A DNA stretch of 64,000 nt from Aliagarivorans taiwanensis DSM 22990 (GCF_000429505.1 NZ_AUBZ01000004.1:1-64000), one strand, 5' to 3'; positions 15,501 through 24,963 are shown, counted from the stretch's first letter. Notes: a model not told the origin generated them from the letters alone. Program-made: numbers and translations.

Positions 15501-18266
15501 ATGATTCGATTGCTCATAAGGAACCTGCGTGCCTTAGCGCTTCCCATTACTCTTCTTTTTTCACTTCCCGGTATGGCGATTAACGTCACTCCACAGATGT
15601 TGCAACAGTTCCAGCAGCTGCCACCCGCGCAGCAGCAAGCGCTGGCTCAGCAATATGGGATCGACCCAGCGATATTGCAAGCTGGAATGACAACCAGCAG
15701 CAGCCTTCCGTCCAATCAAGGCCAGCTGACTCCCCTTCCCGACGACCCATTAGCCTTACAGCTAATGCGTGAAGAGCAATCGATTTTGCAGAGCATGAAA
15801 GACGAAGAAGAAGCCGACAAGATTAAACCGTTTGGCTACGACTTGTTTTTGAGCTCAACGCAAGCAAGTGCAAACTTCAGCCCGGCAACCGATGTACCAG
15901 TACCAGATAACTATGTACTGGGCCCCGGCGATACCATTATGATCCAATTGTTTGGTAAGCAGAATCAGTCACATAGCTTAGTCATTGATCGTCATGGAAA
16001 AATTCAGTTTCCTGATATTGGGCCGGTGAATGTTAGTGGCTTAACGTTTGCGAAAGCCAGAGAGCTAATCGATGAAGAAGTAAACAGGAAGTTACTCGGC
16101 CAACGCACCTATATTACGATGGGTGAGCTTCGCACAATTCGCGTTTTTATCGCGGGTGATGCAATCTACCCCGGCTCCTACACGGTAAACAGTCTGACGA
16201 CCGCATCTCAAGCACTGTTTCTAGCCGGCGGGATCAAAGAGATGGGGTCGCTACGTAACATTGAGGTGAAGCGTGCCGGTAAACTAGTGGCCTCATTTGA
16301 CTTATACGATTTGCTTCTTCGCGGCGACGCCACCGGTGACGTGCCACTGCAAACAGGTGATGTAGTATTCATTCCCGCGCTAGGACCAACTGCGCGTGTA
16401 GAGGGCAGCGTTAGGCGCCCCGCAATTTATGAGCTGAAACATAGTGAGAGCATTGGCGATCTGCTCGATATGGCCGGTGGTATTCTGCCAGGTTCCTACC
16501 CTAAAGCATCAGTGATCGAGCGAGTTGATGAAGAGTTTGTAAAAACTGCCATTAACATCGACATTTCATCTTCAGAGCAGCGCAGTAAAAAGGCCAAAGA
16601 TGGTGACCGACTGCTAGTTCGCAGAGGCACAACCTTAGTCGAAAACTCAGTGACACTGGTGGGGGCGGTTGCCCGCCCGGGTATATACCAATGGCAGCCT
16701 GGCATGCGTGTGCAAGATATCCTTTCCACGTTTAATCGCGATCTCTTGCCGGCCAGTGATCCTCGCTACGCGATAATTATTCGTGAGGAGTATATTGGCA
16801 GCGACTTCGAGCTGGAAGGATTCAAGCTTGCTGAAGCCATTCTTAACCCCGACGGTAAGCACAACCGCGTATTACAGGCTAATGACAAAGTCATGGTGTT
16901 CAACCTCAGGGATGAGTTAGTCGACCGGCGTGAACTTGCACGCTACTTCGTATCGATAAGCCGTGAGCAAAGCGATATTGATGTTGCTCGACTGGAGATT
17001 GCCCAACGAGGAAAAACAGAACAAGCCCTACTTCTCGAGCAACAACAGCAGCTTAACCAGCAGAGTATTGGTGGTGTCGCGGTTGTGTCCTCCGCAGTTC
17101 AAAACTCAGAAGAGGAAGACTCTCTGGAAGAGGATCTGCGCTTACAGGCTCTACTCAACCTATTCACCAACGAGCGTTTGATTGCTTTGTCTGCCAACCT
17201 AAAGCGCGACGAGCTGCTCACGCCTGTCATTGCTAAGCTCGAGAGTCAAGCGAATTACCAACATCCGGTTAAGTTGGTGGGAGTCGTTGGCGAAGTAAAC
17301 TATCCGGGGATCTACCCGCTGGTTTCCCACGGCAAAGTGGAAGACTTGTTGCTACTTGCCGGAGGGTTGAAAGAAAGCGCATTCATGATGAAAGCAGAGT
17401 TAACTCGAACAGAAACCCAAAATGGGGCAAGTATCGAGCACCATGCCATCAACTTGAACCAAGTTATGGGTGGAGACCTTGCAGCCAATATTGCGCTATC
17501 AAGCAAAGACCGCCTAAATGTGTTAACTCAGCCTAATTGGCAAGAAAACCCAACTATCGAACTGCGCGGTGAGTTTAACTTTCCGGGGGTTTATTCGCTA
17601 CGTAAAGGTGAAAGCTTATCTGAGGTCATCGAGCGAGCAGGCGGCTTTACAGAGTACGCTTATCCCTATGGTGCCGTGTTTACGCGAGATTTTCTAAAGC
17701 GCCAGGAAGAGTTGGAGATTCAACGTATTATCGATCGCTTACGTAAAGAGGTCGCAAATAGAACCCTGTCGCAGCAAGGAGCCTTTGCCAGTGCTGCGGA
17801 CTCACAGCTAATGCTCGCCGAACTGGAAAAAGCCCAATCAGTTGGTCGCCTAGTGATCGACCTAGAGAAAATTGCTCAAGCAACACCTAATTACGATTTG
17901 CCAACAGAAGCGGGAGACATGCTCTACATTCCACCACAACGCGATACGATTGCGGTAATGGGCGAAGTACAGCATCCAACCTCCCATCGTCATGATGGCG
18001 AACTGAGTATTGAGCAGTACCTCAAGTTATCGGGTGGTCTAAGCCAACGTGCTGATAAAAGTCGTATTTATGTTGTTCGGGCAGATGGCTCAGTACTGCT
18101 ACCTAAAACGTCGTTTTGGTTTGGTGGCAAGCATACTCTCAATGCCGGAGATACGATTATTGTTCCTCTCAAAACCGATTACAAAGACGGCCTGACTCTG
18201 TGGAGCCAAGTGACTAACATCATATACAACAGCGCTGTCGCACTAGCTGCACTAAATATATTGTAA
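15501..18266 (+). CDS. Large Wza-type polysaccharide export protein with many SLBB domains
   Basis: 921 residues from the ATG at 15501, which has AAGCGG just upstream; an earlier ATG at 15471 lacks one. The signal peptide (IRLLIRNLRALALPITLLFSLPGMA) is not a lipoprotein signal. A Gln-rich segment follows, then the Poly_export domain (about 125-215; DNYVLGPGDTIMIQLFGKQ) and a series of SLBB repeats recognisable by recurring GxVxxPGxYxL motifs (for example VGAVARPGIYQW, VGEVNYPGIYPL, RGEFNFPGVYSL, MGEVQHPTSHRH). At more than twice the length of E. coli Wza, it belongs to the long exporters seen in Vibrio and Shewanella. It should form the outer-membrane/periplasmic conduit for the glycan made by the downstream genes. 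No Wzc kinase accompanies it. Confidence 0.88.
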   Translation: MIRLLIRNLRALALPITLLFSLPGMAINVTPQMLQQFQQLPPAQQQALAQQYGIDPAILQAGMTTSSSLPSNQGQLTPLPDDPLALQLMREEQSILQSMKDEEEADKIKPFGYDLFLSSTQASANFSPATDVPVPDNYVLGPGDTIMIQLFGKQNQSHSLVIDRHGKIQFPDIGPVNVSGLTFAKARELIDEEVNRKLLGQRTYITMGELRTIRVFIAGDAIYPGSYTVNSLTTASQALFLAGGIKEMGSLRNIEVKRAGKLVASFDLYDLLLRGDATGDVPLQTGDVVFIPALGPTARVEGSVRRPAIYELKHSESIGDLLDMAGGILPGSYPKASVIERVDEEFVKTAINIDISSSEQRSKKAKDGDRLLVRRGTTLVENSVTLVGAVARPGIYQWQPGMRVQDILSTFNRDLLPASDPRYAIIIREEYIGSDFELEGFKLAEAILNPDGKHNRVLQANDKVMVFNLRDELVDRRELARYFVSISREQSDIDVARLEIAQRGKTEQALLLEQQQQLNQQSIGGVAVVSSAVQNSEEEDSLEEDLRLQALLNLFTNERLIALSANLKRDELLTPVIAKLESQANYQHPVKLVGVVGEVNYPGIYPLVSHGKVEDLLLLAGGLKESAFMMKAELTRTETQNGASIEHHAINLNQVMGGDLAANIALSSKDRLNVLTQPNWQENPTIELRGEFNFPGVYSLRKGESLSEVIERAGGFTEYAYPYGAVFTRDFLKRQEELEIQRIIDRLRKEVANRTLSQQGAFASAADSQLMLAELEKAQSVGRLVIDLEKIAQATPNYDLPTEAGDMLYIPPQRDTIAVMGEVQHPTSHRHDGELSIEQYLKLSGGLSQRADKSRIYVVRADGSVLLPKTSFWFGGKHTLNAGDTIIVPLKTDYKDGLTLWSQVTNIIYNSAVALAALNIL

Positions 18267-18271
18267 CCTCT

Positions 18272-18311
18272 CCCCAGCTGTACTTTTTCAAGGCGGCTGG
18301 GGTTATATTTT
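18272..18311 (+). terminator. Weak hairpin after the exporter gene
   Basis: CCCCAGC at 18272-18278 pairs with GCTGGGG at 18296-18302, followed by TTATATTTT. The tail is not a clean T run, so partial termination or processing between the exporter gene and the glycan-synthesis genes is more likely than a full stop. Confidence 0.5.
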
Positions 18312-18331
18312 ACTCGAATTCGGAAATATTA

Positions 18332-19468
18332 ATGTTAATTGAAATTAAGGGCGTACAGTTCTCCAACAAAGGGGCTGAGCTAATGCTTGAAGCCATCCTG
18401 GAGCAACTAAGCACTCGTTTTCCTGATGCTCAAATTGCACTGCAGCCAGGTCGTTTTTCACCCTACAGCAAAAGGGCTATGGTTCCAGCTTTTCAAAGAC
18501 TGAACCTGCGTAAAAACCGTTTAGATCTGAACGGCATCACTTACTACTTGCCGGCGTTCATTAGGAGAGGACTAAAAGAGTTTGGTATCGTTACCGAGGC
18601 TGATGTAGATGTGATCTTAGATGCATCAGGGTTTAGCTATGGAGATCAATGGCCCTACTTTGTTCACTATCATGCCGCATCTGAAGCCGCTCGAATGAAA
18701 AAGAAAGGCAAGAAGTTTATTCTGCTACCTCAAGCCCTAGGGCCTTTCGAGAGCAAAACTACAGCCAAGCAAATGACTAAGTTGCTAGAGAACGCTAGCT
18801 TAACGTTTGCAAGAGATGATGTGAGCTACCGTCACGCATCGCAATTAACAACGCATAACTTACATCAAGCGCCAGATTTCACAAATTTGTTAAAACCAAA
18901 GAATCTGGCGACCGATGAAAAGTTTGCTAGTTCAGTATGCCTGATCCCCAATAGCAAGATGCTCAGCACCAAAAACAGTAACGCTCTATGGCATAAACGC
19001 TATTTGGAGTTCTGGCATGATATCGTTGAAGTTTTGGCTGAAGCGGGCTACGGATGTTTCCTGTTAAATCATGAAGGTGATGAGGACTTGGAAATTTGCC
19101 AACGTATTGCTGCTCACTCTTCGCAACCAATCGAGATTATTCAGGAACCTTCACCAACACGCGTCAAAGCGCTAATTGGTGAATCCGCTTTTGCGGTATG
19201 CTCTCGCTTCCATGGCTGTGTAAGTGGCTTGTCGCAGGGCAAAGTCGTATTCGGTACTAGCTGGGCACATAAGTACGAGCAACTCTACAAAGATTATGAT
19301 GCGTCATCTTTGCTGCTATCGCCCGAGCAAAGCAAAGCAGATCTCAAGAAACTGATTCAAGAAACCGACTTTGAGAAGGTGTCAACGACCCTACTCCAGC
19401 GTTCATGCGCTCTTAAGCAGCAAGCTCAGACTATGTGGAACAACGTGGCCAATGAGCTCTGTAAGTAA
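18332..19468 (+). CDS. Polysaccharide pyruvyl transferase family protein
   Basis: 378 residues of the WcaK/CsaB family, which transfers pyruvate from phosphoenolpyruvate to sugars of surface polymers. Family features are the N-terminal NKGAELMLEAIL (the GNxGxE-like opening), VDVILDASGFSYGDQW, the KFILLPQALGPF block, LTFARDDVSY, and the C-terminal AVCSRFHGCVSGLSQGKVVFGTSW with the conserved RxH. Pyruvylated glycans are known ligands of S-layer homology domains in Gram-positives; here the coat candidate has no SLH domain that I can see, so the parallel is only suggestive. It is the first gene of the synthesis block; the next gene overlaps its end. Confidence 0.88.
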   Translation: MLIEIKGVQFSNKGAELMLEAILEQLSTRFPDAQIALQPGRFSPYSKRAMVPAFQRLNLRKNRLDLNGITYYLPAFIRRGLKEFGIVTEADVDVILDASGFSYGDQWPYFVHYHAASEAARMKKKGKKFILLPQALGPFESKTTAKQMTKLLENASLTFARDDVSYRHASQLTTHNLHQAPDFTNLLKPKNLATDEKFASSVCLIPNSKMLSTKNSNALWHKRYLEFWHDIVEVLAEAGYGCFLLNHEGDEDLEICQRIAAHSSQPIEIIQEPSPTRVKALIGESAFAVCSRFHGCVSGLSQGKVVFGTSWAHKYEQLYKDYDASSLLLSPEQSKADLKKLIQETDFEKVSTTLLQRSCALKQQAQTMWNNVANELCK

Positions 19469-20351
19469 CCCCAAAGCGACTCCCATGATTAGCGTATATA
19501 TGCCTACCTGCAATCGCCTTGGCCTGCTCAAGCGTGCCGTGGCTTCTGTTTTGTCGCAAACATACACGGACTTCGAGCTCATCATTGTAGATGAGAACTC
19601 AACGGATGGGACTAAAGCTTATCTTTCTGAGCTCTGCGAACAAGACGCCCGCATCAAAGTACTGTTTAATTCGAAACAGTTAGGAGCCTGCGCCGCAAGA
19701 AACCGTGCGATCTTTGAAGCAAATGGCAAGTACATTACAGGATTAGATGACGACGACGAGTTCGCTCCGAGTCGGCTACAGCAGCTACTAGACGCCTACA
19801 ACCCAAACGATGCTTTTGTATGCCAAGGGTTTACTTGGCATTACGGGAGTAAAGCTCGTCAGGTTGATACTTCTCCTATGTGCATCTCGCTGAATGACAT
19901 ACTCAGTTACAACCATGCAACCAATCAGGTTCTAACTGAAACATACAAACTTCGAGAAATTGGCGGCTTCGATCCCGAATTTGCAGCCTGTCAGGATTAT
20001 GATACATGGACCCGGTTAATACTCACATTCGGAAATGGCAAACGTCTATCAGGTACCAGTTACATTGTTCATCAAGGACATGAAGGGCCTAGGGTCACCA
20101 GTAAACCAAATAAAATCAAGGGATATGGTCAGTACTTTAGTAAGCACCAGAACCTAATGACAAAGTCTAATGTGGCCAATCAACAATTTATGCAGAGGGT
20201 TGCAGCACAGAATCGTTATTGGATTTGGGAATTACTGTATGACTTAAAATTTGGCTACGCGAAACCCAAAGTTAGGTACTTCCTTGCGAAGCTACTTCCT
20301 TTTGTAGCTGAAATTCGTAGAAAATGGTTGAGGAGTTCAAATGCTAATTAA
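19452..20351 (+). CDS. Family 2 glycosyltransferase
   Basis: About 299 residues from the ATG at 19452, which overlaps the pyruvyl transferase gene by 17 bases; a second ATG at 19485 (MISVYMPTCNR) is also possible. GT-A fold features are clear: VYMPTCNRLGLLKRAVASVL, the LIIVDENSTDGT nucleotide-binding loop, LGACAARNRAI, and the metal-binding TGLDDDDEF (DxD). The CQDYDTWTRL segment corresponds to the acceptor-side ED-type motif. It adds a sugar to the growing lipid-linked repeat on the cytoplasmic face. Donor and linkage cannot be told. Confidence 0.9.
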   Translation: MSSVSNPKATPMISVYMPTCNRLGLLKRAVASVLSQTYTDFELIIVDENSTDGTKAYLSELCEQDARIKVLFNSKQLGACAARNRAIFEANGKYITGLDDDDEFAPSRLQQLLDAYNPNDAFVCQGFTWHYGSKARQVDTSPMCISLNDILSYNHATNQVLTETYKLREIGGFDPEFAACQDYDTWTRLILTFGNGKRLSGTSYIVHQGHEGPRVTSKPNKIKGYGQYFSKHQNLMTKSNVANQQFMQRVAAQNRYWIWELLYDLKFGYAKPKVRYFLAKLLPFVAEIRRKWLRSSNAN

Positions 20352-21414
20352 GATGTTTGGCCCCCACCTAAACGAGTCTAGAGGAGGTATGAGTTCAGCG
20401 CTAACTGCATTCGTTGAAGGTTTGAGGGTTCACCACAATGTAGAATACATAGCAACTCAAATCGATCGTGAAAGGCTGTTTCAAAGTTGGTTCCGTAGCG
20501 CTTGGCACATGCTAAAACAGCCAAAGAGTTACAAAGGAAGCGTCTGTTGGTTTCATATGGGACCGTGGCTCTCTATGATCAGAAAAGCATCATTAGCATG
20601 CTTAGCGAAACTATTTGGTGCAGAAACCATCGCTCATTTTCACGCCATTTCAGTCGATGACTACTTGAATAGTCGAATCGGTCGCCTTTTTGTCCGAGCG
20701 ATACTCCTGCCTTTCGATCAGGTCGTAGTGTTAACCCCATGGTGGTATGAGAGAGTATATCCATTCGTAGGGAACAAGCCTGTGACTATAGTTGCAAATC
20801 CAGTAGACCACGCGCTACAGGCAGTCGCGGATCACTATAACCAACACCCTAAAGATGAAAAAGGCCACTCGACTACCACAGTCTTGTCGATGACCCGACT
20901 TATCGAAGGGAAAGGCTTAGAGTTAGTGGTAGAGTGTATGCCACATTTGCCAGAACACTTCAAACTAGTTATTGCTGGCGATGGACCATTGAAGCCAAAG
21001 CTAGAAGAATTGTCCAAACAGCTAAAGATTAACCATCGAGTAACCTTCACAGGTTGGGTGGCAGGAGAAGCAAAAAGAGAAATCATCGGAGCCTCAGATA
21101 TTTTTTGCCTCCCCTCACAGCATGACTCTTTTGGGATGGTTTTTATTGAAGCTATGGCTTTCGACCTGCCTATCGTTGCGACACATTGTGGTCCAATTCC
21201 CGATGTGGTTACCAGTGATGTGGGACTAACAATTCCACCAAACAGTGCACCCAGAGCTCTAGCAAGTGCCCTATTAAATGTTGAAAGAAACTATGAAGCT
21301 TATAGGGGTAATGGGCCTACCCGTGTTAGTAACTACTATAGCCTGAATAAAGTGGTTGCGAATATAGACCAAATGCTAAGCCAAAATCACTGTATAGATG
21401 AACCTTCTGCATAA
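20341..21414 (+). CDS. Family 4 glycosyltransferase
   Basis: 357 residues with GT-B architecture. The N-terminal half opens with MFGPHLNESRGGMSSALTAF, the glycine-rich loop of this group, and the C-terminal GT1/GT4 domain has VLSMTRLIEGKGLELVVE, LVIAGDGPLKPKLEEL, VTFTGWV, and the EX7E-like PSQHDSFGMVFIEAMAFDLPIVAT. It starts 11 bases inside the preceding gene, with GAGGAG in front, so translation is coupled. It is a retaining cytoplasmic transferase acting on the repeat unit; the sugar is unknown. Confidence 0.9.
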   Translation: MLIKMFGPHLNESRGGMSSALTAFVEGLRVHHNVEYIATQIDRERLFQSWFRSAWHMLKQPKSYKGSVCWFHMGPWLSMIRKASLACLAKLFGAETIAHFHAISVDDYLNSRIGRLFVRAILLPFDQVVVLTPWWYERVYPFVGNKPVTIVANPVDHALQAVADHYNQHPKDEKGHSTTTVLSMTRLIEGKGLELVVECMPHLPEHFKLVIAGDGPLKPKLEELSKQLKINHRVTFTGWVAGEAKREIIGASDIFCLPSQHDSFGMVFIEAMAFDLPIVATHCGPIPDVVTSDVGLTIPPNSAPRALASALLNVERNYEAYRGNGPTRVSNYYSLNKVVANIDQMLSQNHCIDEPSA

Positions 21415-21448
21415 CCCAAGATATAAGGCAGACGTTGAGATTACTTTA

Positions 21449-22402
21449 ATGAATGAGCAAGACATTACTCCTTATCAAATTGACTTACTGAGTGAACACC
21501 TGAACCAAAAAGGTTTGACCTTTTTACAGCTCCTTTATGTACTTTGGAAGGGCAAGCTGGCGATTATACTGTTTACTGTGGTGTTCGCTGTTACCTCAGT
21601 GGCAACATCGCTTTTGCTGCCAAATACCTATCGTGCAGAAACGACACTCAGCCTAGCACAGCAAGATAAATCCGCTATGGGTCTTTCCGGACAACTAGGT
21701 GGCCTAGCATCTCTGGCAGGGATCAATGTAGGAGATGGTAATGCTGACAGATCACAGCTAGCTCTAGAGGTACTGCGCTCTAGAGCTTTTGTCTCTGAGT
21801 TTATTGAAACACGGGAAATATTGCCTGACTTGATGGCGGTGTCAGAATGGATCGCAGAAGGGAACCGCTTGCTATACGATCCAGCAATATATAAGCCAGA
21901 CAGCAAAACCTGGGTTCGAGAGGTGGATTTCCCCCGGTCTGTCGTTCCTTCAATGCAAGAAGCTTATGACAAATTCATCGAAATTCTAAACGTAAGCGAG
22001 AACAAGCAAACTGGTATAGTAAAGGTATCAATTGATCACCTTTCGCCCCATGTTGCTAAGGACTGGACAAACTGGTTAATAGAAGACCTTAACAACGAGA
22101 TGCGTCAAAGAGATCTCACTGACTCTAGAAAGACTGTAGAGTACCTGGAAGAAAAGTTAAACAATGTCGTTCTTGCTGAAATGCAGTCAATTTTATTCCA
22201 GCTTATCGAAGAGCAAATTAAAACTATTATGTTGGCTGAAGTTATGGATGAGTACGTTTTTAAAACTGTTGATCCAGCCATTGCACCAGAACTTAAGCAT
22301 AGCCCTCAACGTGCTATTATCTGCATACTTGGCACTTTGGTTGGAGGGATTTTGGGCGTGCTTTTTGTACTGATTCGCCACTTTGCTAAGTTACAAGACT
22401 AA
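21449..22402 (+). CDS. Wzz-type chain-length determinant
   Basis: About 317 residues from the ATG at 21449; a start at 21398 is also in frame but lies within the preceding gene without a good ribosome site. Two membrane segments (about 40-60 and 283-305) enclose a coiled periplasmic domain with LPNTYRAETTLSLAQQ near its start and FKTVDPAIAPELKHSPQRA before the second segment, the proline-rich signature of Wzz/PCP-1 proteins. There is no C-terminal tyrosine-kinase domain, so it is of the O-antigen/short-chain type rather than Wzc. It sets the modal length of the polymer made by the Wzy-like neighbour. Confidence 0.88.
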   Translation: MNEQDITPYQIDLLSEHLNQKGLTFLQLLYVLWKGKLAIILFTVVFAVTSVATSLLLPNTYRAETTLSLAQQDKSAMGLSGQLGGLASLAGINVGDGNADRSQLALEVLRSRAFVSEFIETREILPDLMAVSEWIAEGNRLLYDPAIYKPDSKTWVREVDFPRSVVPSMQEAYDKFIEILNVSENKQTGIVKVSIDHLSPHVAKDWTNWLIEDLNNEMRQRDLTDSRKTVEYLEEKLNNVVLAEMQSILFQLIEEQIKTIMLAEVMDEYVFKTVDPAIAPELKHSPQRAIICILGTLVGGILGVLFVLIRHFAKLQD

Positions 22403-22451
22403 TGTCCTTGTCGCGTAAGTCGCAACGTTTCCTTGGAAAGAGCGATATATA

Positions 22452-23747
22452 ATGACACAGCAAGCATCAAATAACCATATTGTTGACATAAGCTCGTTTG
22501 ACCATATCTTGGAGAGATTTCTTTTTTCTATGGCATGCGGGCTATTGTTTGTTGACTCATTGACAGGTTTTTTCGTAATGAAGGTGGGAGTCGACCTCAA
22601 AATTTCAGTGCTTTACAAGTTGCTTTTTCTTTTTGTAGGGCTATTTCAATTACTAAGGAGAAACTATAGTTACTTTTTGTTTAGCGTAGGGCTAATGACT
22701 TTCGCGATTAGCTGGAGTGTTGCGCAAAACATTACTGGTGGTTTGCACTTCTTAGTTTTTGATTTCGGAGAAGCTCTTAAACTAGTTAGTACCTTTATTG
22801 TTTTCCTGGTGTTTTCTACTTTCCGCTTAATCAGCTGCAAAAACAGTTATCCTAAATTTATCAAAATTACACTAGCCGTACTCTCATTAAATATCTTTGC
22901 TTCTATTATAGGTATTGGCAGTACAGCATATGGGTTATTTGGAGCTAAGGGATTTTTCGACTCTGGAAATGCGCTTTCAGGAATTATTGTAATCATTTGT
23001 ACTTTTATGCTAGTGGATGCAATTAAGAAAGGCACACTCGTATTTTGCGCAACATCTCTTTTCTATGCTATTCTCGCTGCATTGATAGGCACTAAGAGTG
23101 GCATTCTTAGTGTGATTATTATATCGATGTTGGTTTTGCTTTCGCGCTTTTATCTCACTCCTAAAATACTAATGACACTTTCAGCTCTTTTGCCAATTGT
23201 TGTCGTAGCTTCTGTTTTCGTTTATCAGCTATTCTTAGAGTCTGCAATTTTTGAGAGGATTGTTCATTTTTATAACACTGGCGGGTTAACTCGCGCCATA
23301 CTATCGGATCGCGACCTGTTCTTTTGGGACATTTATCCAAGCTTTATTGAAGAAGGGTTGCCGAGATTACTGTTTGGCTATGGCTTTGAAGAACTAAATA
23401 AGTTTAATAAGCCACGTGTGGAAATAGACCCTATTGACATTGTGTTCATCTTCGGATTGTTAACCTTTACTGTTTTTGTGATATTTTTACGCCTTTTGTT
23501 TAAATCGGTGGAACTACTTCCAAATAATGATGACAGTGTAATGCGCGATCTAAAACTATCCATTTCAATTTCAACTTTTGTTTTGATTGTTATTTCATCA
23601 ATCGCTGGCCATGTGCTATTTAATGGGTTCGTAACTTTTCTATGGGGGGTTACTATCGCTATGCCATTCTGGAGGAGGAATAATATAGATTACTGCCGGA
23701 ATATATTGATAGCGTCAGTCACCGAAGATAGGGCCACCTTGCAATGA
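22452..23747 (+). CDS. Wzy-like O-antigen/polysaccharide polymerase
   Basis: 431 residues, with about ten to eleven hydrophobic segments through most of the length and a larger periplasmic loop around residues 270-320 (NTGGLTRAILSDRDLFFWDIYPS). Wzy and WaaL proteins share little sequence, and topology, size and position next to Wzz support a polymerase. The gene is clearly A/T-richer than the surrounding core genes, as usual for Wzy. It ends with a four-base overlap (ATGA) with the small gene that follows. A WaaL-type ligase is the alternative. Confidence 0.75.
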   Translation: MTQQASNNHIVDISSFDHILERFLFSMACGLLFVDSLTGFFVMKVGVDLKISVLYKLLFLFVGLFQLLRRNYSYFLFSVGLMTFAISWSVAQNITGGLHFLVFDFGEALKLVSTFIVFLVFSTFRLISCKNSYPKFIKITLAVLSLNIFASIIGIGSTAYGLFGAKGFFDSGNALSGIIVIICTFMLVDAIKKGTLVFCATSLFYAILAALIGTKSGILSVIIISMLVLLSRFYLTPKILMTLSALLPIVVVASVFVYQLFLESAIFERIVHFYNTGGLTRAILSDRDLFFWDIYPSFIEEGLPRLLFGYGFEELNKFNKPRVEIDPIDIVFIFGLLTFTVFVIFLRLLFKSVELLPNNDDSVMRDLKLSISISTFVLIVISSIAGHVLFNGFVTFLWGVTIAMPFWRRNNIDYCRNILIASVTEDRATLQ

Positions 23748-23947
23748 GTAGCAAATTCCAGTTAAACGAGTTTGGCGAAGTAATATGCTCGGTCGTTCCT
23801 GCAGCTTTTGTTAAGCATATTTGTAAATTTAACAACGCAGCCGAAACGGTGCAAAAATTCCCAACTCACTTGCAAGTAGGCGGCTTAGTGCAACACATCA
23901 TTGATAACTTCAGTCCATATGATTTTGTAAAACAATATCTTTCCTAA
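23744..23947 (+). CDS. Small hypothetical protein (67 aa) in the polysaccharide operon
   Basis: I do not recognise this protein. It has 67 residues, no signal peptide or membrane segment, and is predicted to be a small soluble protein (starts MSSKFQLNEFGEVICSV; contains FPTHLQVGGLVQHIIDNF). It is coupled to the Wzy-like gene by an ATGA overlap and stands 23 bases before the Alg13-like gene, so it is probably expressed. The coupling and lack of stop codons argue that it is a real gene rather than a remnant; it could be a cofactor of the split glycosyltransferase that follows, which is speculation. Confidence 0.5.
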   Translation: MSSKFQLNEFGEVICSVVPAAFVKHICKFNNAAETVQKFPTHLQVGGLVQHIIDNFSPYDFVKQYLS

Positions 23948-23970
23948 AATGTAGTATTTGGAGGACAGTT

Positions 23971-24399
23971 ATGAAAATTTTAGTCACAGTCGGAACAACA
24001 CGATTTAGTTCACTTACTGAGAAAGCCCGAACCATAGGCGCGCACGATATGACCCTGCAACATGCCGACCCTAGTTTAAGCTTTGGCCATGTGTTTTTGG
24101 ATAATATTGAGCAACACTACCAAGATGCTGACTTAGTCATAACCCACGCAGGTGCTGGTAGCGTTTTTTCCTTACTTGAGATGGGCAAGAAAATTATTGT
24201 CGTCCCCAATCTTGAGCGCGTTGATAAGCATCAACTCGACTTGGCCCAGCATGTGGAGCGCAATGGCTATGCTTTAGTTGCTTGGGAGATAGAGTCACTA
24301 AGACGCTGTATCGATGATAGCACTAACTTTTCCCCAAATACTTATTCTCCTACCAAGTTCTTTAAATTTGAGGAGATTACTGAGTTTATCTACCGATAA
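23971..24399 (+). CDS. Alg13-like (PssE-type) glycosyltransferase subunit
   Basis: 142 residues equal to the C-terminal, nucleotide-sugar-binding half of a GT28 transferase. Family features: KILVTVGTTRFSSL at the start, DADLVITHAGAGSVFSLLEMGKKIIVVPN, and NLERVDKHQLDLAQHVERNGYALV, the GT28 C-terminal signature seen in Alg13, MurG and PssE. GGAGG precedes the ATG. It must associate with a membrane half, which is supplied by the next gene (Alg14-like). The order, catalytic half first, is the reverse of most bacterial pairs I know. Confidence 0.88.
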   Translation: MKILVTVGTTRFSSLTEKARTIGAHDMTLQHADPSLSFGHVFLDNIEQHYQDADLVITHAGAGSVFSLLEMGKKIIVVPNLERVDKHQLDLAQHVERNGYALVAWEIESLRRCIDDSTNFSPNTYSPTKFFKFEEITEFIYR

Positions 24400-24480
24400 C
24401 GAAAACAACAGCACGACACGCGTTTGTTATACGCAAAACGATTTAGCTTATTTTAACCTTCCTTGATATTGAAAAAACGA

Positions 24481-24963
24481 ATGAATAGTAACTATGATAT
24501 TGTCTTAGCCTACGGCCAAGGAGGCCATGAAGCTGAAATGCGTAAACTGGTCGAAGGCTTAGCACCACTAGATAAGGGAAAGATACTAGTGCTAACTGAT
24601 TCACTAAAGCTAAACAGTTTGGCTGACACTCAGTTTTCATTACCGGAAATCAGAGATAAGCACCGAAATAGCATAGTAACCGTCGTCAGCCGAAGCCTGA
24701 AACTGCTCAAAATGCTACATGGAATAAAACAGAACTACTCTCCCAAGGCTGTTCTTTCTACAGGACCAGGTTTGTCTGTGATTACTTCAATTTATTTTAA
24801 GTTTTTCTGCAAGGCTAAGGTTGTACATGTAGAAACGGGCTGCCGCTTCTACAGTAAGTCACTGACTGGAATGCTCATGTACTATATTGCAGACCGCTTC
24901 TACGTGCAGAATAAAGAACAGTTAGCACTTTATCCGAAAGCCATTTTTAGCGGGCGACTTTGA
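24481..24963 (+). CDS. Alg14-like (PssD-type) glycosyltransferase subunit
   Basis: About 160 residues; the ATG at 24481 is preferred to a TTG at 24463. It matches the Alg14/PssD group: an opening Rossmann strand with GQGGHEAEMRKLVEGL, LSTGPGLSVITSIYFKFF, VHVETGCRFYSKSLTGMLMY, and the ending YPKAIFSGRL. In eukaryotes Alg14 recruits Alg13 to the membrane to add the second GlcNAc to dolichol-linked chitobiose; in bacteria such pairs add an early sugar to the lipid-linked repeat. It is the last plus-strand gene of the cluster and converges on the nitroreductase gene. Confidence 0.85.
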   Translation: MNSNYDIVLAYGQGGHEAEMRKLVEGLAPLDKGKILVLTDSLKLNSLADTQFSLPEIRDKHRNSIVTVVSRSLKLLKMLHGIKQNYSPKAVLSTGPGLSVITSIYFKFFCKAKVVHVETGCRFYSKSLTGMLMYYIADRFYVQNKEQLALYPKAIFSGRL

